Counted from the first letter of the stretch, positions 9,133 to 18,948 are shown. The stretch is DNA of 64,000 bases from Citricoccus sp. K5 (GCF_902506195.1 NZ_LR732817.1:637147-701146), one strand, 5' to 3'. Numbers and translations: made by a program. Notes: generated by a model from the sequence alone, not told the origin.

Positions 9133-10524
9133 ATGAGCACGCAGTCATCACCCGAAACACGGCGTTCGCGGCGATCCACGAAGGCCCCAACCCGCCGTGG
9201 ATCGGCACTCAGCGCCACCCCGCAGCAGAAGGGCCCCTCGAAGTCCTCCGAACGGGCCAGCAAGGCGGCGGTCGAGCTGCAGGACCGCTGGCGGCGCCTG
9301 CGGGAGACGACGGCGGTCACCACCGAGCCGGCCCGCGAGGCCGCGACCGGATGGTGGGGCAAGAATGTCCAGCCGGTCGTGGAGGTCATCTCCCCGTTGG
9401 GCTGGCTCGTGCTGGTCATCACCGTCGGGTCCTGGATCGTCGGACTAGTCTTCGGCTGGGCCGAGGCCATCGTGGCCGGGCTGGTGGGCGTGTTCTTACT
9501 TCTGCTCGCCATCGGCTTCATCCTGGGCCGGTCCTCCTATCGGGTGGACCTGGACCTCGCGCGCTCCCGTGTGGCCGTGGGTGACCGTGCCGTCGGCGCG
9601 ATCGAGGTGACCAACACGGCGGACAAGGCCTTGATGCCGGCCGCCATGGAACTGCCCGTGGGGCGGGCCACCGCCGTCTTCCAGTTGCCGCGCATGCGCC
9701 CGGGTGCCGTGCACGAGGACCTCTTCACCATTCCCACGCATCGCCGTGCGGTCATCACGGTCGGCCCCGTGCGCTCGGTGCGCCAGGATCCGCTGGCCCT
9801 GCTGCGCCGCCAGTTGAAGTGGACAGAGCCGGAGGAACTGTACGTCCACCCGAGGACCGTGGCACTGCAGGGCTCCTCGGCCGGGTTCATCCGCGACCTC
9901 GAAGGCCTGCCGACCCGTGACCTGTCCAGCGCGGACGTCTCCTTCCACGCGCTGCGTGATTATGTCCCCGGAGACGATCGCCGCCACATCCACTGGAAGA
10001 CGGTGGCCCGCACCAACAAGCTCATGGTGCGCCAGTTCGAGGAGACCCGGCGCGCACACCTGGCCATCGCCCTGTCCACGAGTACGTCCGAGTACGCCAC
10101 CGAGAACGATTTCGAGCTCGCGATCTCCGTGGCGTCCTCCATCGGACTCGAGGCCTTCAAGGAGCAGCGCAACCTGTCCATCCGCACCCATGCCGGCCCG
10201 GTCCACACCGAGACGGGACGCAACATGCTGGATGACATGACCCGGATTGAGGGTAAACCCCTGCGCAAGACCAGTGTGGACGTGGCTCGCGAGACCGCTG
10301 ACCACGTCCCCAATGCCTCCGTGTTCTTCCTCATCACCGGCGACCAGCCGACCGCCGGAGACCTCCGCAAGGCCACCAACCACGTGCCCCCGGGCGTACG
10401 TGCGTTCGCCATCCGATGTGCCCATGGCCTGGAGACTCAGCGCGCCAACATCGGTGACCTCACGGTCGTCTCGATCGGTGACCTGCAGGACCTCGGCCTG
10501 GCCCTGCGCAAGGCGGCGGCATGA
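9133..10524 (+). CDS. DUF58-domain membrane protein
   Basis: 463 residues. A basic, disordered N-terminus of about 75 residues is followed by two adjacent membrane segments (LGWLVLVITVGSWIVGLVFG and AIVAGLVGVFLLLLAIGFIL). The DUF58 signature is intact: FHALRDYVPGDDRRHIHWKT followed by ARTNKLMVRQFEE (about residues 270-305). The C-terminal part has a von Willebrand A-like fold pattern (IALSTSTSEYATENDFELAI). DUF58 proteins are the standard partner of MoxR ATPases. ATG 9133 is chosen because the reading frame before it overlaps the moxR stop and looks non-coding. The stop shares ATGA with the next start, so translation is coupled. Confidence 0.85.
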   Translation: MSTQSSPETRRSRRSTKAPTRRGSALSATPQQKGPSKSSERASKAAVELQDRWRRLRETTAVTTEPAREAATGWWGKNVQPVVEVISPLGWLVLVITVGSWIVGLVFGWAEAIVAGLVGVFLLLLAIGFILGRSSYRVDLDLARSRVAVGDRAVGAIEVTNTADKALMPAAMELPVGRATAVFQLPRMRPGAVHEDLFTIPTHRRAVITVGPVRSVRQDPLALLRRQLKWTEPEELYVHPRTVALQGSSAGFIRDLEGLPTRDLSSADVSFHALRDYVPGDDRRHIHWKTVARTNKLMVRQFEETRRAHLAIALSTSTSEYATENDFELAISVASSIGLEAFKEQRNLSIRTHAGPVHTETGRNMLDDMTRIEGKPLRKTSVDVARETADHVPNASVFFLITGDQPTAGDLRKATNHVPPGVRAFAIRCAHGLETQRANIGDLTVVSIGDLQDLGLALRKAAA

Positions 10525-13082
10525 TGGCCCGCGGCGTGAGGAAATCCATGCCGACCCTGCCGAAGCAGCCCCGGCAGAAGGGAATCCGGTTGGGCTTCTC
10601 CTGGTCCCAGGTGGCGAGCGACGCAGCGGTGCTGCTCGTGCTGCTCGGTCTCGGCCTGCTGGGCTTCCAGGACACCTTCGCCGGTGACTGGCACTACCTG
10701 GTGGCCGGATTCGGCGGCATCGCCCTGGGACTCGGCGTCGCCCTCGCCAGCGCCTACCTGCGCTGGAACGTGTGGATGACCACCGGTGCGGCCGTCCTCG
10801 GCTACCTCGTCTTCGGGTTCGCCCTGGCGGCCCCCTCCGAGGCCGCCGTCGGCTTCCTGCCCAGCCTGGACGCCCTTCTGGTCCTGGTCACGGGGCCCGT
10901 CACGGCCTGGAAGGACATCCTCACCGTGGCCGCCCCGGTGGGCGTCAACGGCGGCATGCTCGTGGCTCCCTACCTGTCCGGGATGCTCACCGCCCTCGTG
11001 GCCGGTCTTCTGGCGTGGAGGGTGCGCCTGCCCTACTGGACCGTGATCCCCGTGCTGGTGATGACCGTCGTCGGGATCATGTTCGGCACCAAGGACGCAC
11101 CGATGGCCGTGGTGCGCGGAATGCTCCTGATCATGGGCGCTGTCGCCTGGCTCGCCTGGCGTCACCACCGCATGCGCGTGCAGGGGACTCGAACAGACAC
11201 AGCCGGCGCCGACGCGGCGGACACCACCACCGTGTCCAACCCTGCGACCGCGCGCAAGATGGTGTGGCGCCGCGTCGGCATGGGAGCCGCCGTCCTCGCC
11301 GTCGCCGGTCTGCTGACCGCGTCCGCCTCGCCGCTGCTGCTGCAGGACCAGGACCGCAAGGTGTTGCGCGACGTCGTGGATCCGCCCATCGAGCTGTTCG
11401 ACTACCCGAGTCCTCTGATGAAGTTCCGCCAGTACGTCAAGGACCAGCACGAGGAGGTCCTGTTCACGGTCGAGGGCCTGCCCGAGGGGCAGCGGGTCCG
11501 CCTGGCCGCGCTGGATGCCTATGACGGCATGGTCTACAACGTGAACCCGCAGTCCGGGGGCAACTTCTCGCCCGTCGGTGATGCCTCCCGGCTCTCCGGT
11601 ACGGAGGAGACCGAGATCCCGAACCGGGCCACCGGCACCCTGGACATCAGCATCGAGGCCTACAACGGGGTCTGGCTGCCAGGCGGCGGCAAACTCAACG
11701 GTGCCGAGCTGCAGGGACCACGGGCAGACCAGCTCTCGACGTCGCTCTACTACAACGACGGCAATGAGACCGCGCTGTCCACCATCCCGCTGCAGGAGGG
11801 CGACTCCTACTCCGCGGACGTGGTCTTCCCGGTGCAGGTGGCGTCCGAGGATCTCGAGGGGCAGGACTTCGGCGAGATCGTCATGCCGGAGCTGACCGGG
11901 GTGCCGCAGGTCGTCCCGGAGAAGGCCGCTGAACTGACGGGCAACCAGGACCAGCCCTTCGGCATCGTCAGCGGCCTGGCGTCCACCCTCCACGAGTCCG
12001 GCGCCTTCTCCAACGGCCGCGAGGGCGAGGTCACCTCCCTCTCTGGCCACTACGCCGGCCGTATCACCCAGTTGCTGGACGCCGAGCAGTGGATCGGTGA
12101 TGACGAGCAGTATGCCGTCGGCATGGCCCTGATGGCCCGGTCCCTGGACATCCCGGCCCGCGTGGTCATGGGCTTCTATCCGGAGAACTACTCGGCGGAC
12201 GGCGGCCCGATCCAGATCAAGGGCAAGGATGTCCACGCCTGGGTCGAGGTCAACTTCGCGAACGTCGGCTGGGTCGCCCTGGACCCGACCCCGGACAAGG
12301 ACAACGTCCCCACGCCGCCGCAGCAGGAACCCAAGTCCACGCCCAAACCGCAGGTGCTCCAGCCCCCGCCGCCGCCGCAGGAGCAGGCCGACCTGCCCCC
12401 GGACACGGCACCGGAGCCCCAGGACGCCGAGCAGGAGGAACGGTCCTGGTGGGACCAGTGGGGCCACATCGTCATGATCGTGGTCTACTCGCTGATCCCA
12501 TTGCTGATCCTGATGATCCCGCTGCTCATCATCGCGATCCTCAAGGGCCGCCGCCGCAAGAGGCGGCGTGAGGCGCAGACACCCGCCGAGCAGGTCTCGG
12601 GCGGTTGGTCCGAGGTGCTCAGCCTCGCCACGGACCTCGGTTCCGAACCCCAACGCTCCGGCACCCGGCGCGAACACGCCACGGAGCTGGTAGGTGCCTT
12701 CCCGACGGCGGCCGCCGGCACCACACTGCTGGCCCGCCGCGCGGACCAGGCCGTCTTCGGCCCGGGAGAGCCGAACGAGGCCCAGGTCGCCGACTACTGG
12801 GCGCGGGTCGACGAGAACATCGCCGGCATGCGTGACTCGGTGAGCGGCTGGCAGCGGTTCCGGGCGAAGTACACGCCGCGGTCGCTCCTGCTCGAGGCCC
12901 GGACCCGCCGCCGCCAGCGCCGCCAGCTGAGGAAACAGCAGCGCCAGGCGGATCGTGCCCGGATGGCCGAACGGCGCGGAGGCGACCGGACCGCCGAACG
13001 CCAGACCCGTGCCGCCCGGCGTGGCGGCCGGAGCCGCGGAGTCCGTACAGTGGACCAGCAAGCTAGCGAGAAACAGGAATAA
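10521..13082 (+). CDS. TgpA-like transglutaminase-fold membrane protein, catalytic Cys missing
   Basis: 853 residues: five or six N-terminal membrane helices (to about residue 205), another at about 255-275, an extracytoplasmic region with a transglutaminase core (about 520-592), a proline-rich linker, a membrane helix (about 650-675) and a basic C-terminal tail. The core keeps the family's IPARVVMGFYPE strand, the catalytic-position His (H572, DVHAWVEV) and Asp (D588, LDPTP). The position of the nucleophile Cys in the usual G-Y-C-E-Q-F-A motif reads G-D-D-E-Q-Y-A (D528), so peptide cross-linking or cleavage by the normal mechanism is unlikely. The gene overlaps the DUF58 gene by 4 bases. It probably forms a complex with MoxR and DUF58 in the envelope. 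Confidence 0.85.
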   Translation: MMARGVRKSMPTLPKQPRQKGIRLGFSWSQVASDAAVLLVLLGLGLLGFQDTFAGDWHYLVAGFGGIALGLGVALASAYLRWNVWMTTGAAVLGYLVFGFALAAPSEAAVGFLPSLDALLVLVTGPVTAWKDILTVAAPVGVNGGMLVAPYLSGMLTALVAGLLAWRVRLPYWTVIPVLVMTVVGIMFGTKDAPMAVVRGMLLIMGAVAWLAWRHHRMRVQGTRTDTAGADAADTTTVSNPATARKMVWRRVGMGAAVLAVAGLLTASASPLLLQDQDRKVLRDVVDPPIELFDYPSPLMKFRQYVKDQHEEVLFTVEGLPEGQRVRLAALDAYDGMVYNVNPQSGGNFSPVGDASRLSGTEETEIPNRATGTLDISIEAYNGVWLPGGGKLNGAELQGPRADQLSTSLYYNDGNETALSTIPLQEGDSYSADVVFPVQVASEDLEGQDFGEIVMPELTGVPQVVPEKAAELTGNQDQPFGIVSGLASTLHESGAFSNGREGEVTSLSGHYAGRITQLLDAEQWIGDDEQYAVGMALMARSLDIPARVVMGFYPENYSADGGPIQIKGKDVHAWVEVNFANVGWVALDPTPDKDNVPTPPQQEPKSTPKPQVLQPPPPPQEQADLPPDTAPEPQDAEQEERSWWDQWGHIVMIVVYSLIPLLILMIPLLIIAILKGRRRKRRREAQTPAEQVSGGWSEVLSLATDLGSEPQRSGTRREHATELVGAFPTAAAGTTLLARRADQAVFGPGEPNEAQVADYWARVDENIAGMRDSVSGWQRFRAKYTPRSLLLEARTRRRQRRQLRKQQRQADRARMAERRGGDRTAERQTRAARRGGRSRGVRTVDQQASEKQE

Positions 13083-13090
13083 GGTACCCC

Positions 13091-14407
13091 GTGCAGAAAA
13101 CCCTGAACCTGGTCAACGCACCGGCCGGCAAGCGCTTGGCGGCCTGGGTGATCGACCAGATCATTCCGGCGCTGGCCGTGGGCATCGCCACCGGTGCCAC
13201 GTTCCCCGCCGTGCTGGACTCCGCCGGGGTGGCCCAACAGGAGGCTCTGGCCACCTACACCATGGCCCTGCTCATCGCCTCGGTGGTGTCCCTGGCCTAC
13301 ACGGTGTGGCTGTGGGGTTGGCAGGCGTCCGCGGGCAAGACTCCCGGCAACCTGGTCCTGGGCCTGCGCGTCACCTCAGAGGAGGGCACTCCCGCCGGCT
13401 GGGGCCCGATCTTCCTGCGCTGGGTCATCGTCTCCGTCAGCGGAATCGTCCCGGTGATCGGCCCCATCCTGATGTTGTTGTCCAACATCTGGGACACCAA
13501 CCACCAGCGCCAGGGTTGGCATGACAAGGTGGCCCGCACCCTCGTGGTGGACGTCAACACCGGCCGCAACCCGCTGACCAGCGGTGGTCTCTACGGTCCA
13601 TCCACCTTCGCGCCCGGCGCCCTGCAGCCCGGAGACCCCGGTCATCCGGAGACCGGGGTGTCCGTGCCGCCGGCCTCCCGCTGGCCCGCCTTCAACCCGG
13701 CCGTCGCCGCCGGGCCGATCACCTCCGTGCCCGGTGCGGGCCACGCCGCCGCCTCCGGGGCACCCCAGCCGGGCGCACCGCAGCAGCCGGCCCAGCCGCC
13801 GTCGGGCACCTTCCCCGGGCCCGCGACCGGCTCACCCGCAGCCCGCCCGGCCCCCGCCGTCCAGCCGGCGGCCAACGCGCCGGCCGCCGCCGGAGCATCA
13901 GCTCCGGCCCCTGCGGGTGTTCCGGCCCCGGCCACGTCCGGTGCGGGACAGTCCTCCTCGGGCTACAACGAGAATCAGGTCGTCTTGGTCGGGGGCGCCG
14001 CCGAGACGGCGAACCCGGGCGACCCCGACCAGGAGATGGGATCTACCCAGCTGCGCAGCCAGGTGAGCGTGGCACCCACCGCCGTCAAGCTCCGGTTCGA
14101 CGACGGCCAGAGCCACGAGCTCGCGGGCTCGGCCCTGGTGGGCCGCAACCCGGCCGCTGCCGCGGGGGAGACCGTGGACCTGCTCATCCCGTTCGCTGAC
14201 ATGGGCCGTTCCGTCTCCAAGACGCACCTGCACCTGACCGTCGATTCGACCGGCGTGTGGGTGACCGACCGCAACTCCACCAACGGCTCGGGCGTAACCC
14301 CGCGCGGGGGCGAACGTCAGCGCCTCGATCCTGGCCAGCCCGTCTTGGCGGCGGTCGGGGCCACGGTGCACTTCGGTGACCGTTCCTTCACGGTGTCGGC
14401 TGCATGA
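13091..14407 (+). CDS. RDD-FHA membrane protein
   Basis: 438 residues. The N-terminal RDD domain has membrane helices at about residues 15-38, 53-75 and 110-135, with the RDD features KRLAAWVIDQ, GKTPGNLVLGLRV and WHDKVARTLVV. A long Ala/Pro/Gly-rich linker (about 160-310) leads to a C-terminal FHA domain (about 330-435) with the phosphothreonine-site residues present: VGRNP, RSVSKTHLHL (S..H) and RNSTNGS. It would bind a Thr-phosphorylated partner at the inner membrane face, most simply the kinase encoded four genes downstream or one of its substrates. GTG 13091 has AAGG eight bases upstream and lies 8 bases after the previous stop. Confidence 0.85.
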   Translation: MQKTLNLVNAPAGKRLAAWVIDQIIPALAVGIATGATFPAVLDSAGVAQQEALATYTMALLIASVVSLAYTVWLWGWQASAGKTPGNLVLGLRVTSEEGTPAGWGPIFLRWVIVSVSGIVPVIGPILMLLSNIWDTNHQRQGWHDKVARTLVVDVNTGRNPLTSGGLYGPSTFAPGALQPGDPGHPETGVSVPPASRWPAFNPAVAAGPITSVPGAGHAAASGAPQPGAPQQPAQPPSGTFPGPATGSPAARPAPAVQPAANAPAAAGASAPAPAGVPAPATSGAGQSSSGYNENQVVLVGGAAETANPGDPDQEMGSTQLRSQVSVAPTAVKLRFDDGQSHELAGSALVGRNPAAAAGETVDLLIPFADMGRSVSKTHLHLTVDSTGVWVTDRNSTNGSGVTPRGGERQRLDPGQPVLAAVGATVHFGDRSFTVSAA

Positions 14408-15303
14408 CCTTGAATGCCAGTGTGGACCTACCCCAAAGACCCTTCCGTCTGAACTACGGCTTCGGCTCCCACCGGGGCCTGCGCCGGCAACTGAACGAGG
14501 ACTCGCTGGTGGTGACCGGCAACCTCTTCGCCGTGGCCGATGGGATGGGCGGCCATGAGGCCGGCGAGGTCGCCAGCCGGATCTGCGTGGAGACGCTGGC
14601 CGCGGGAGTCAAGGAGGTCCGCAACGATCTCACCGCCGACGAGCTGCAGCAGCTCATGGTCACGGCTGACCAGGCCATCCGCCGGGTCGGGGGATCCCGT
14701 GCGGGGACCACGCTGGCCGGGGTGGCCATCGTCCGGGAACTGCAGGGGCTGTACTGGATGGTCTTCAACGTGGGGGACTCCCGGACCTACCGGCTCTCCG
14801 AGGGCGAGTTCGAGCAGGTCAGCGTGGACCACTCGGAGGTCCAGGAGATGGTGGACGAGGGGTACCTGACGGACGAGGAGGCACGGCACCACCCGCGCCG
14901 GCATGTCATCACGCGGGCCCTGGGCACCGGTGAGGCGTCCGAGTCCGACTTCTGGATGCTGTCCGTTCATGACGGCGACCGGCTCATGGTCTGCTCGGAC
15001 GGACTGACGTCCGAGGTGCCCGACGAGGAGATCCGCCGCGAATTGGCCGAGAACAACTCGCCGCAGGACGCCGTGGACGCGTTGATCCGGCGGGCCCTGG
15101 ACGGAGGCGGCCGGGACAACATCACGGTGATCGTGGTGGATGTGGAGGACACGGATGCCGAGGGCGACCGTGAGTCCACGTCGCCGCGGCCCGGTGAGGC
15201 GGATGAGCAGCAGACCACGCGCCCCCGGTTCGACGGGGGCAGTGGTGGACGGATGGTCAACGGGGAACGCGTGTTCGGCATGAACGAGGGTGAAGGGGAA
15301 TGA
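14404..15303 (+). CDS. PP2C-family Ser/Thr protein phosphatase
   Basis: 299 residues, cytosolic, no membrane segment (unlike the longer PstP type). All PP2C metal-site motifs are present: GLRRQLNEDSL, VADGMGGHEAGEVAS (D46), NVGDSRTYRL, VCSDGLTSEV and GGRDNITVIVVD. It should reverse phosphorylation by the Ser/Thr kinase encoded two genes downstream. The ATG sits inside the ATGA that ends the FHA gene and the stop overlaps the next start, so four genes in a row are translationally coupled. The last 45 residues are a charged tail. Confidence 0.92.
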   Translation: MTLNASVDLPQRPFRLNYGFGSHRGLRRQLNEDSLVVTGNLFAVADGMGGHEAGEVASRICVETLAAGVKEVRNDLTADELQQLMVTADQAIRRVGGSRAGTTLAGVAIVRELQGLYWMVFNVGDSRTYRLSEGEFEQVSVDHSEVQEMVDEGYLTDEEARHHPRRHVITRALGTGEASESDFWMLSVHDGDRLMVCSDGLTSEVPDEEIRRELAENNSPQDAVDALIRRALDGGGRDNITVIVVDVEDTDAEGDRESTSPRPGEADEQQTTRPRFDGGSGGRMVNGERVFGMNEGEGE

Positions 15304-17129
15304 CGATGAGCCAGACGGCGAAGGTCCGCTACAGTGCTGGCCCATGGCTGGGTCTCGTGCGCGGCCGGTGCCTGGTGGCGCTACCCGCGGATGCCAGCGA
15401 GGAGACGGCCGCCGTGGCCTGGGACCTGCTCGCCGGGACGCCCGGTGTCGAACGGCTGCTGGCCGCCGTGTTGTCCGGCCGCCTGGACCTCACGGGGCTG
15501 CCCTCCTTCGCCATCGTGTCCTTCCGCGAGGGCACCACGCTGCACGCCATCCTGCGGGGTGATGTGGTGCTGCGGATGGACTGCTCTGACGGAAGCCACA
15601 CCGAGCTGAGCGGTACCGGGGTGGCGACCTGGAACGAGCGGGTCGTCCACGGTGTGGAGTCCTTCGAGCTACTGGTGGACGATGCCGTGGCGGACGTGGA
15701 GAACCTGCCCCTGGAAGCCGGGGCCGTGCGCCTGGCCTCCCTGCATGCGGATCTGGTGATGCGTTCCGGGTCGGGTTCGGACCAGGCAGAGAAGGCAGAC
15801 GAGGCCGATGAGGCGGATGACGACGATCTCGCCGGGCCTGCCGTCGGCCTGGCGGACCACGCCGCTGACATCCCGGCCGACAACACCGAAGAGCCCTCGG
15901 CCGACGCCGAGACAGCTGACGGTGAGGGCGGTGAGTCAGTGGACGATGATCGCGATGCTGGCGATGCTGGCGATGCCGGCCCGGAGAACGAGCCGGAACC
16001 AGAGCTCGAACCGGACATCAACGCGACGATTGCGCCGGGGCCTCGCTCGGAGCAGTCCGAATCCGTATCCGAGCAGGAAACGGCTGCCACGGGGGAGACC
16101 ACCCAGGTCCAGCCGAATACGGAAACGGCCGACGCTGAGGACTCTGACGAGCACGCCGACGAGCACGCTGACGAGAACGGCGAGGAGGAGCAGACCCACG
16201 ACGAGGCCGGCACCGACTCCGACGATGTCGATGACCGGACCATCGCCGGCCCCCCTGCCGCGCCGAGCGCCGTGGCGGCCTCGAGCGACCAGCAGTCCCG
16301 TCCCAGCAGCGCCGTCCCCGGACCCCAGGAGCTGATCGACTCGGTGCCGTGGCTGGCCGCAGCCCGCAAGACCGTCCCGGCTCAGCCTCCGGAGCCAGCC
16401 GCCGGTCAGATGGTCGAGGTCCCGGCGGATCTGGGGATGACGGTTGCCCCGGAACAGTCGCCGGATGACGCTGACACGGTCATGTCCCCGTCTGCTCCTG
16501 GCGTGGCGTCCAGCCCGGCACCGCCAGTGCCCCCGGCCGGGCCGGCGTCGGGTCCTGCGGGGACGGCCTCCATGGAAGAGGACCATGACGGTGAGACCGT
16601 GATGAAGTCGGACCTCGACCCCCAGGATCTGCCGCCCAGCGCCCCCGCTCCGGCCCCGCCGCCGGCGACGGGACCGGTGGTCCTGGCCCGCCAGTGCTCC
16701 CAGGGGCACGCCAACCCGCCGACCAGCGCCGTCTGCGGCATCTGCGGCCAGTCCCTCTCGGGCGAGGCACAACAACTGCGCCGTCCGTCCCTGGGCCGCA
16801 TCCGCATGTCCACAGGGGAGGTCGTGGAGTTGGACCGGCCGGCCGTGATCGGGCGCCAGCCGCAGGCCCACCGGGTCGGCTCCGGCACCATGCCGCGCAT
16901 GCTCCAGGTCCGCAGCCCCAATGGTGACATCTCCCGCTCGCACTGCGAGGTGGTGCTGGAGGGATGGCATGTGCAGCTGCGGGACCTCAAGGCCACGAAC
17001 GGCACGGTGCTGATCCGCGAGGGGCAGGCGCCGCGACGGCTGGGTCAGGGCGAGTCCCTCATGGTGCTGGACGGTGACATCGCCGATCTGGGCGATGGCG
17101 TCTCGCTGCGCTTCGAGGGGCTGTTGTGA
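15300..17129 (+). CDS. Zinc-ribbon/FHA-domain protein with long acidic linker
   Basis: 609 residues. An N-terminal domain of about 155 residues is unrecognised; a very acidic low-complexity stretch (about 160-330, many D/E/A) and a Pro/Ala-rich stretch follow. Then comes a Cys4 zinc ribbon (CSQGHANPPTSAVCGICG, about residues 465-482) and a C-terminal FHA domain (about 505-600) with VIGRQPQ, DISRSHCEV and LKATNGT, so phosphothreonine binding should be intact. No membrane segment is visible. The start ATG 15300 overlaps the phosphatase stop, and its own stop overlaps the kinase start. It is probably an adaptor that brings substrates to the kinase/phosphatase pair. Confidence 0.8.
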   Translation: MTMSQTAKVRYSAGPWLGLVRGRCLVALPADASEETAAVAWDLLAGTPGVERLLAAVLSGRLDLTGLPSFAIVSFREGTTLHAILRGDVVLRMDCSDGSHTELSGTGVATWNERVVHGVESFELLVDDAVADVENLPLEAGAVRLASLHADLVMRSGSGSDQAEKADEADEADDDDLAGPAVGLADHAADIPADNTEEPSADAETADGEGGESVDDDRDAGDAGDAGPENEPEPELEPDINATIAPGPRSEQSESVSEQETAATGETTQVQPNTETADAEDSDEHADEHADENGEEEQTHDEAGTDSDDVDDRTIAGPPAAPSAVAASSDQQSRPSSAVPGPQELIDSVPWLAAARKTVPAQPPEPAAGQMVEVPADLGMTVAPEQSPDDADTVMSPSAPGVASSPAPPVPPAGPASGPAGTASMEEDHDGETVMKSDLDPQDLPPSAPAPAPPPATGPVVLARQCSQGHANPPTSAVCGICGQSLSGEAQQLRRPSLGRIRMSTGEVVELDRPAVIGRQPQAHRVGSGTMPRMLQVRSPNGDISRSHCEVVLEGWHVQLRDLKATNGTVLIREGQAPRRLGQGESLMVLDGDIADLGDGVSLRFEGLL

Positions 17130-18811
17130 GCGGTAAACGGCCACCGGCCCCGCCGCCGCACATCGACGGGTTCCGGTACGTCAGCCTGCTGGGCTCCGGC
17201 GGCTTCTCGGACGTCTACCTCTACGAGCAGGACCGGCCTCGCCGCAAGGTGGCCGTCAAGGTGCTGCTCTCCGGCCTCAAGACCGAACGGGCGCGCAAGT
17301 CCTTCGAATCCGAGGCCAACCTCATGGCCCAGCTGTCCTCGCACCCGTACATCGTCACGATCTACGAGGCGGACATCACCGAGGACGGCCACTCCTACCT
17401 GGCCATGGAGTACTGCTCCCGGCCATCCCTGGACCTGCGCTACCGCCGCTCCCGGTTGGGCGTGGACGAGGTCCTGGCCGTCGGCATCCAGGTCTCCTCT
17501 GCCGTGGAGTCCGCGCACCGGGCCGGGATCGTGCACCGGGACATCAAGCCTGCCAACATCCTGACCACGGATTACAACCGCCCCGCACTGACGGACTTCG
17601 GCATCTCCGGCACCACGGACATGCTGGATGACGACGCCGGCATGTCCATCCCGTGGTCCGCCCCGGAGGCCTTCGCCGGCGGCAGCCCGGACGGTTTCGC
17701 CATGGACGTGTGGTCCCTCGGTGCCACGCTCTACACCCTGCTCGCCGGGAGGTCCCCGTTCGTGCGGCCGGGGGCGGACAACTCGCAGAAGGAACTGATC
17801 TCCAGGATCGCCAAGGCCCCTCTGCCGCCCTTGAACCGGGCGGACATGCCGGCCTCGCTGGAGTTGGTGCTGTCCACGGCGATGGCCAAGAACCCCGGCT
17901 CGCGCTTCCCCTCGGCGCACTCGTTCGCGCTGGCGCTGCAACGGGTCCAGGCCGAGTTGGGCCTGTCCGTCACGCCGTTCGAGGTCATGGACGAGTCGGG
18001 CTCGCTGGAAGCGGAGGATGACGAGGTCGAGGAGGGCGGCGACGCCACCCGCGTCCGGCAGATCGTCTCGATCGATCCGGACCGTGGCTCCACGAACACC
18101 TCCCGCCACTTCCCGCCGATGCCCCCGCCCTCCGCGCCGGGACGTCCGAAGGATGAAGTGGATGATGCCACGGTCATGCGACCTGCCCGGGGACCCGCCC
18201 CGGCCGGTCCGACCCCGGACGATGATCCCACCATCATGGGCGGGCGCGTCAGCGGCGGCTTGGCCGGTTCCCGGGCACCGTCACGCCCGGCGAGGTCCTA
18301 TCCCGACGCCGGCGGGGAGTGGGAGCCCGACGGCACCACCGCGCGGCGAGTGGAGGAACAACCGGCGGGTTCGCCGTTCGCCGCCTGGATGGGCGAGAAC
18401 AAGGTCGGCATCATCGCCTCACTGGTGGTGCTGGTGCTGGGCATCGTGGGTGCCGTCTGGCTGGCGAACAGCATGGCCGTCCAGCCGCGGGAGGATCCGG
18501 AACCCACCTTCATCAGTGAGTCGCCCGGACTGCCACTGCCGGAACCCGAGGATCCAGTGGCGGCCGCCGAGAACGTGACGGCCACGGCGGACGGGGCCGA
18601 AGCCGTGTTCACCTGGGAGAACCCTGATCCGAAGGAGGGGGACACCTACATGTGGAGGACGTCCACGGCCACGGGTCAGGGACGGATCACCACTGCGGAC
18701 GAGGCCACGGCCACCACCCCCGTGCTGGAGGAGGACCGGACGTGCATCGAGGTCGTGGTGATCCGGTCCAACGGGAAGCAGTCTGACCCCACGGTGGGGT
18801 GTGTGGACTGA
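17126..18811 (+). CDS. Transmembrane Ser/Thr protein kinase with FN3-like extracellular domain
   Basis: 561 residues. The N-terminal Hanks-type kinase domain (about 10-275) is complete: glycine loop GSGGFSDVYLYE, K45 (VAVKVL), catalytic D139 (HRDIKPANIL) and D157 (DFGISG). A proline-rich juxtamembrane linker with several Thr-rich acidic patches (DDATVMR, DDPTIMG), typical FHA-docking sites once phosphorylated, runs to a single membrane helix at about 429-449 (ASLVVLVLGIVGAVWL). The outside part is one small beta domain (TATADGAEAVFTWENPDPKE) that looks FN3-like; there are no PASTA repeats, so this is not the usual PknB. GTG 17126 overlaps the previous stop (GTGA). Confidence 0.88.
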   Translation: MSGKRPPAPPPHIDGFRYVSLLGSGGFSDVYLYEQDRPRRKVAVKVLLSGLKTERARKSFESEANLMAQLSSHPYIVTIYEADITEDGHSYLAMEYCSRPSLDLRYRRSRLGVDEVLAVGIQVSSAVESAHRAGIVHRDIKPANILTTDYNRPALTDFGISGTTDMLDDDAGMSIPWSAPEAFAGGSPDGFAMDVWSLGATLYTLLAGRSPFVRPGADNSQKELISRIAKAPLPPLNRADMPASLELVLSTAMAKNPGSRFPSAHSFALALQRVQAELGLSVTPFEVMDESGSLEAEDDEVEEGGDATRVRQIVSIDPDRGSTNTSRHFPPMPPPSAPGRPKDEVDDATVMRPARGPAPAGPTPDDDPTIMGGRVSGGLAGSRAPSRPARSYPDAGGEWEPDGTTARRVEEQPAGSPFAAWMGENKVGIIASLVVLVLGIVGAVWLANSMAVQPREDPEPTFISESPGLPLPEPEDPVAAAENVTATADGAEAVFTWENPDPKEGDTYMWRTSTATGQGRITTADEATATTPVLEEDRTCIEVVVIRSNGKQSDPTVGCVD

Positions 18812-18948
18812 CGTCCTGTCTGTGCGGCCGCGCCGAACGCACCGGCGGTCAGGGCAGGGCACGGAACCGCCAGGTCGCCACAATGACGGCCCTCGACAGG
18901 TTTTACCGGCATCATGGGAGTGAGATCTACAACCAGGGGGGAGTGGCG

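Noticed and set aside
7899-9521. A 540-codon minus-strand frame opposite moxR and DUF58
   Set aside because: Low-complexity translation and complete overlap with two recognised genes.
10437-13061. A very long open frame (874 codons) on the minus strand opposite the transglutaminase-like gene
   Set aside because: His/Gln/Arg/Asp-rich translation without any domain, exactly antisense to a well-supported protein; typical of high-GC DNA.
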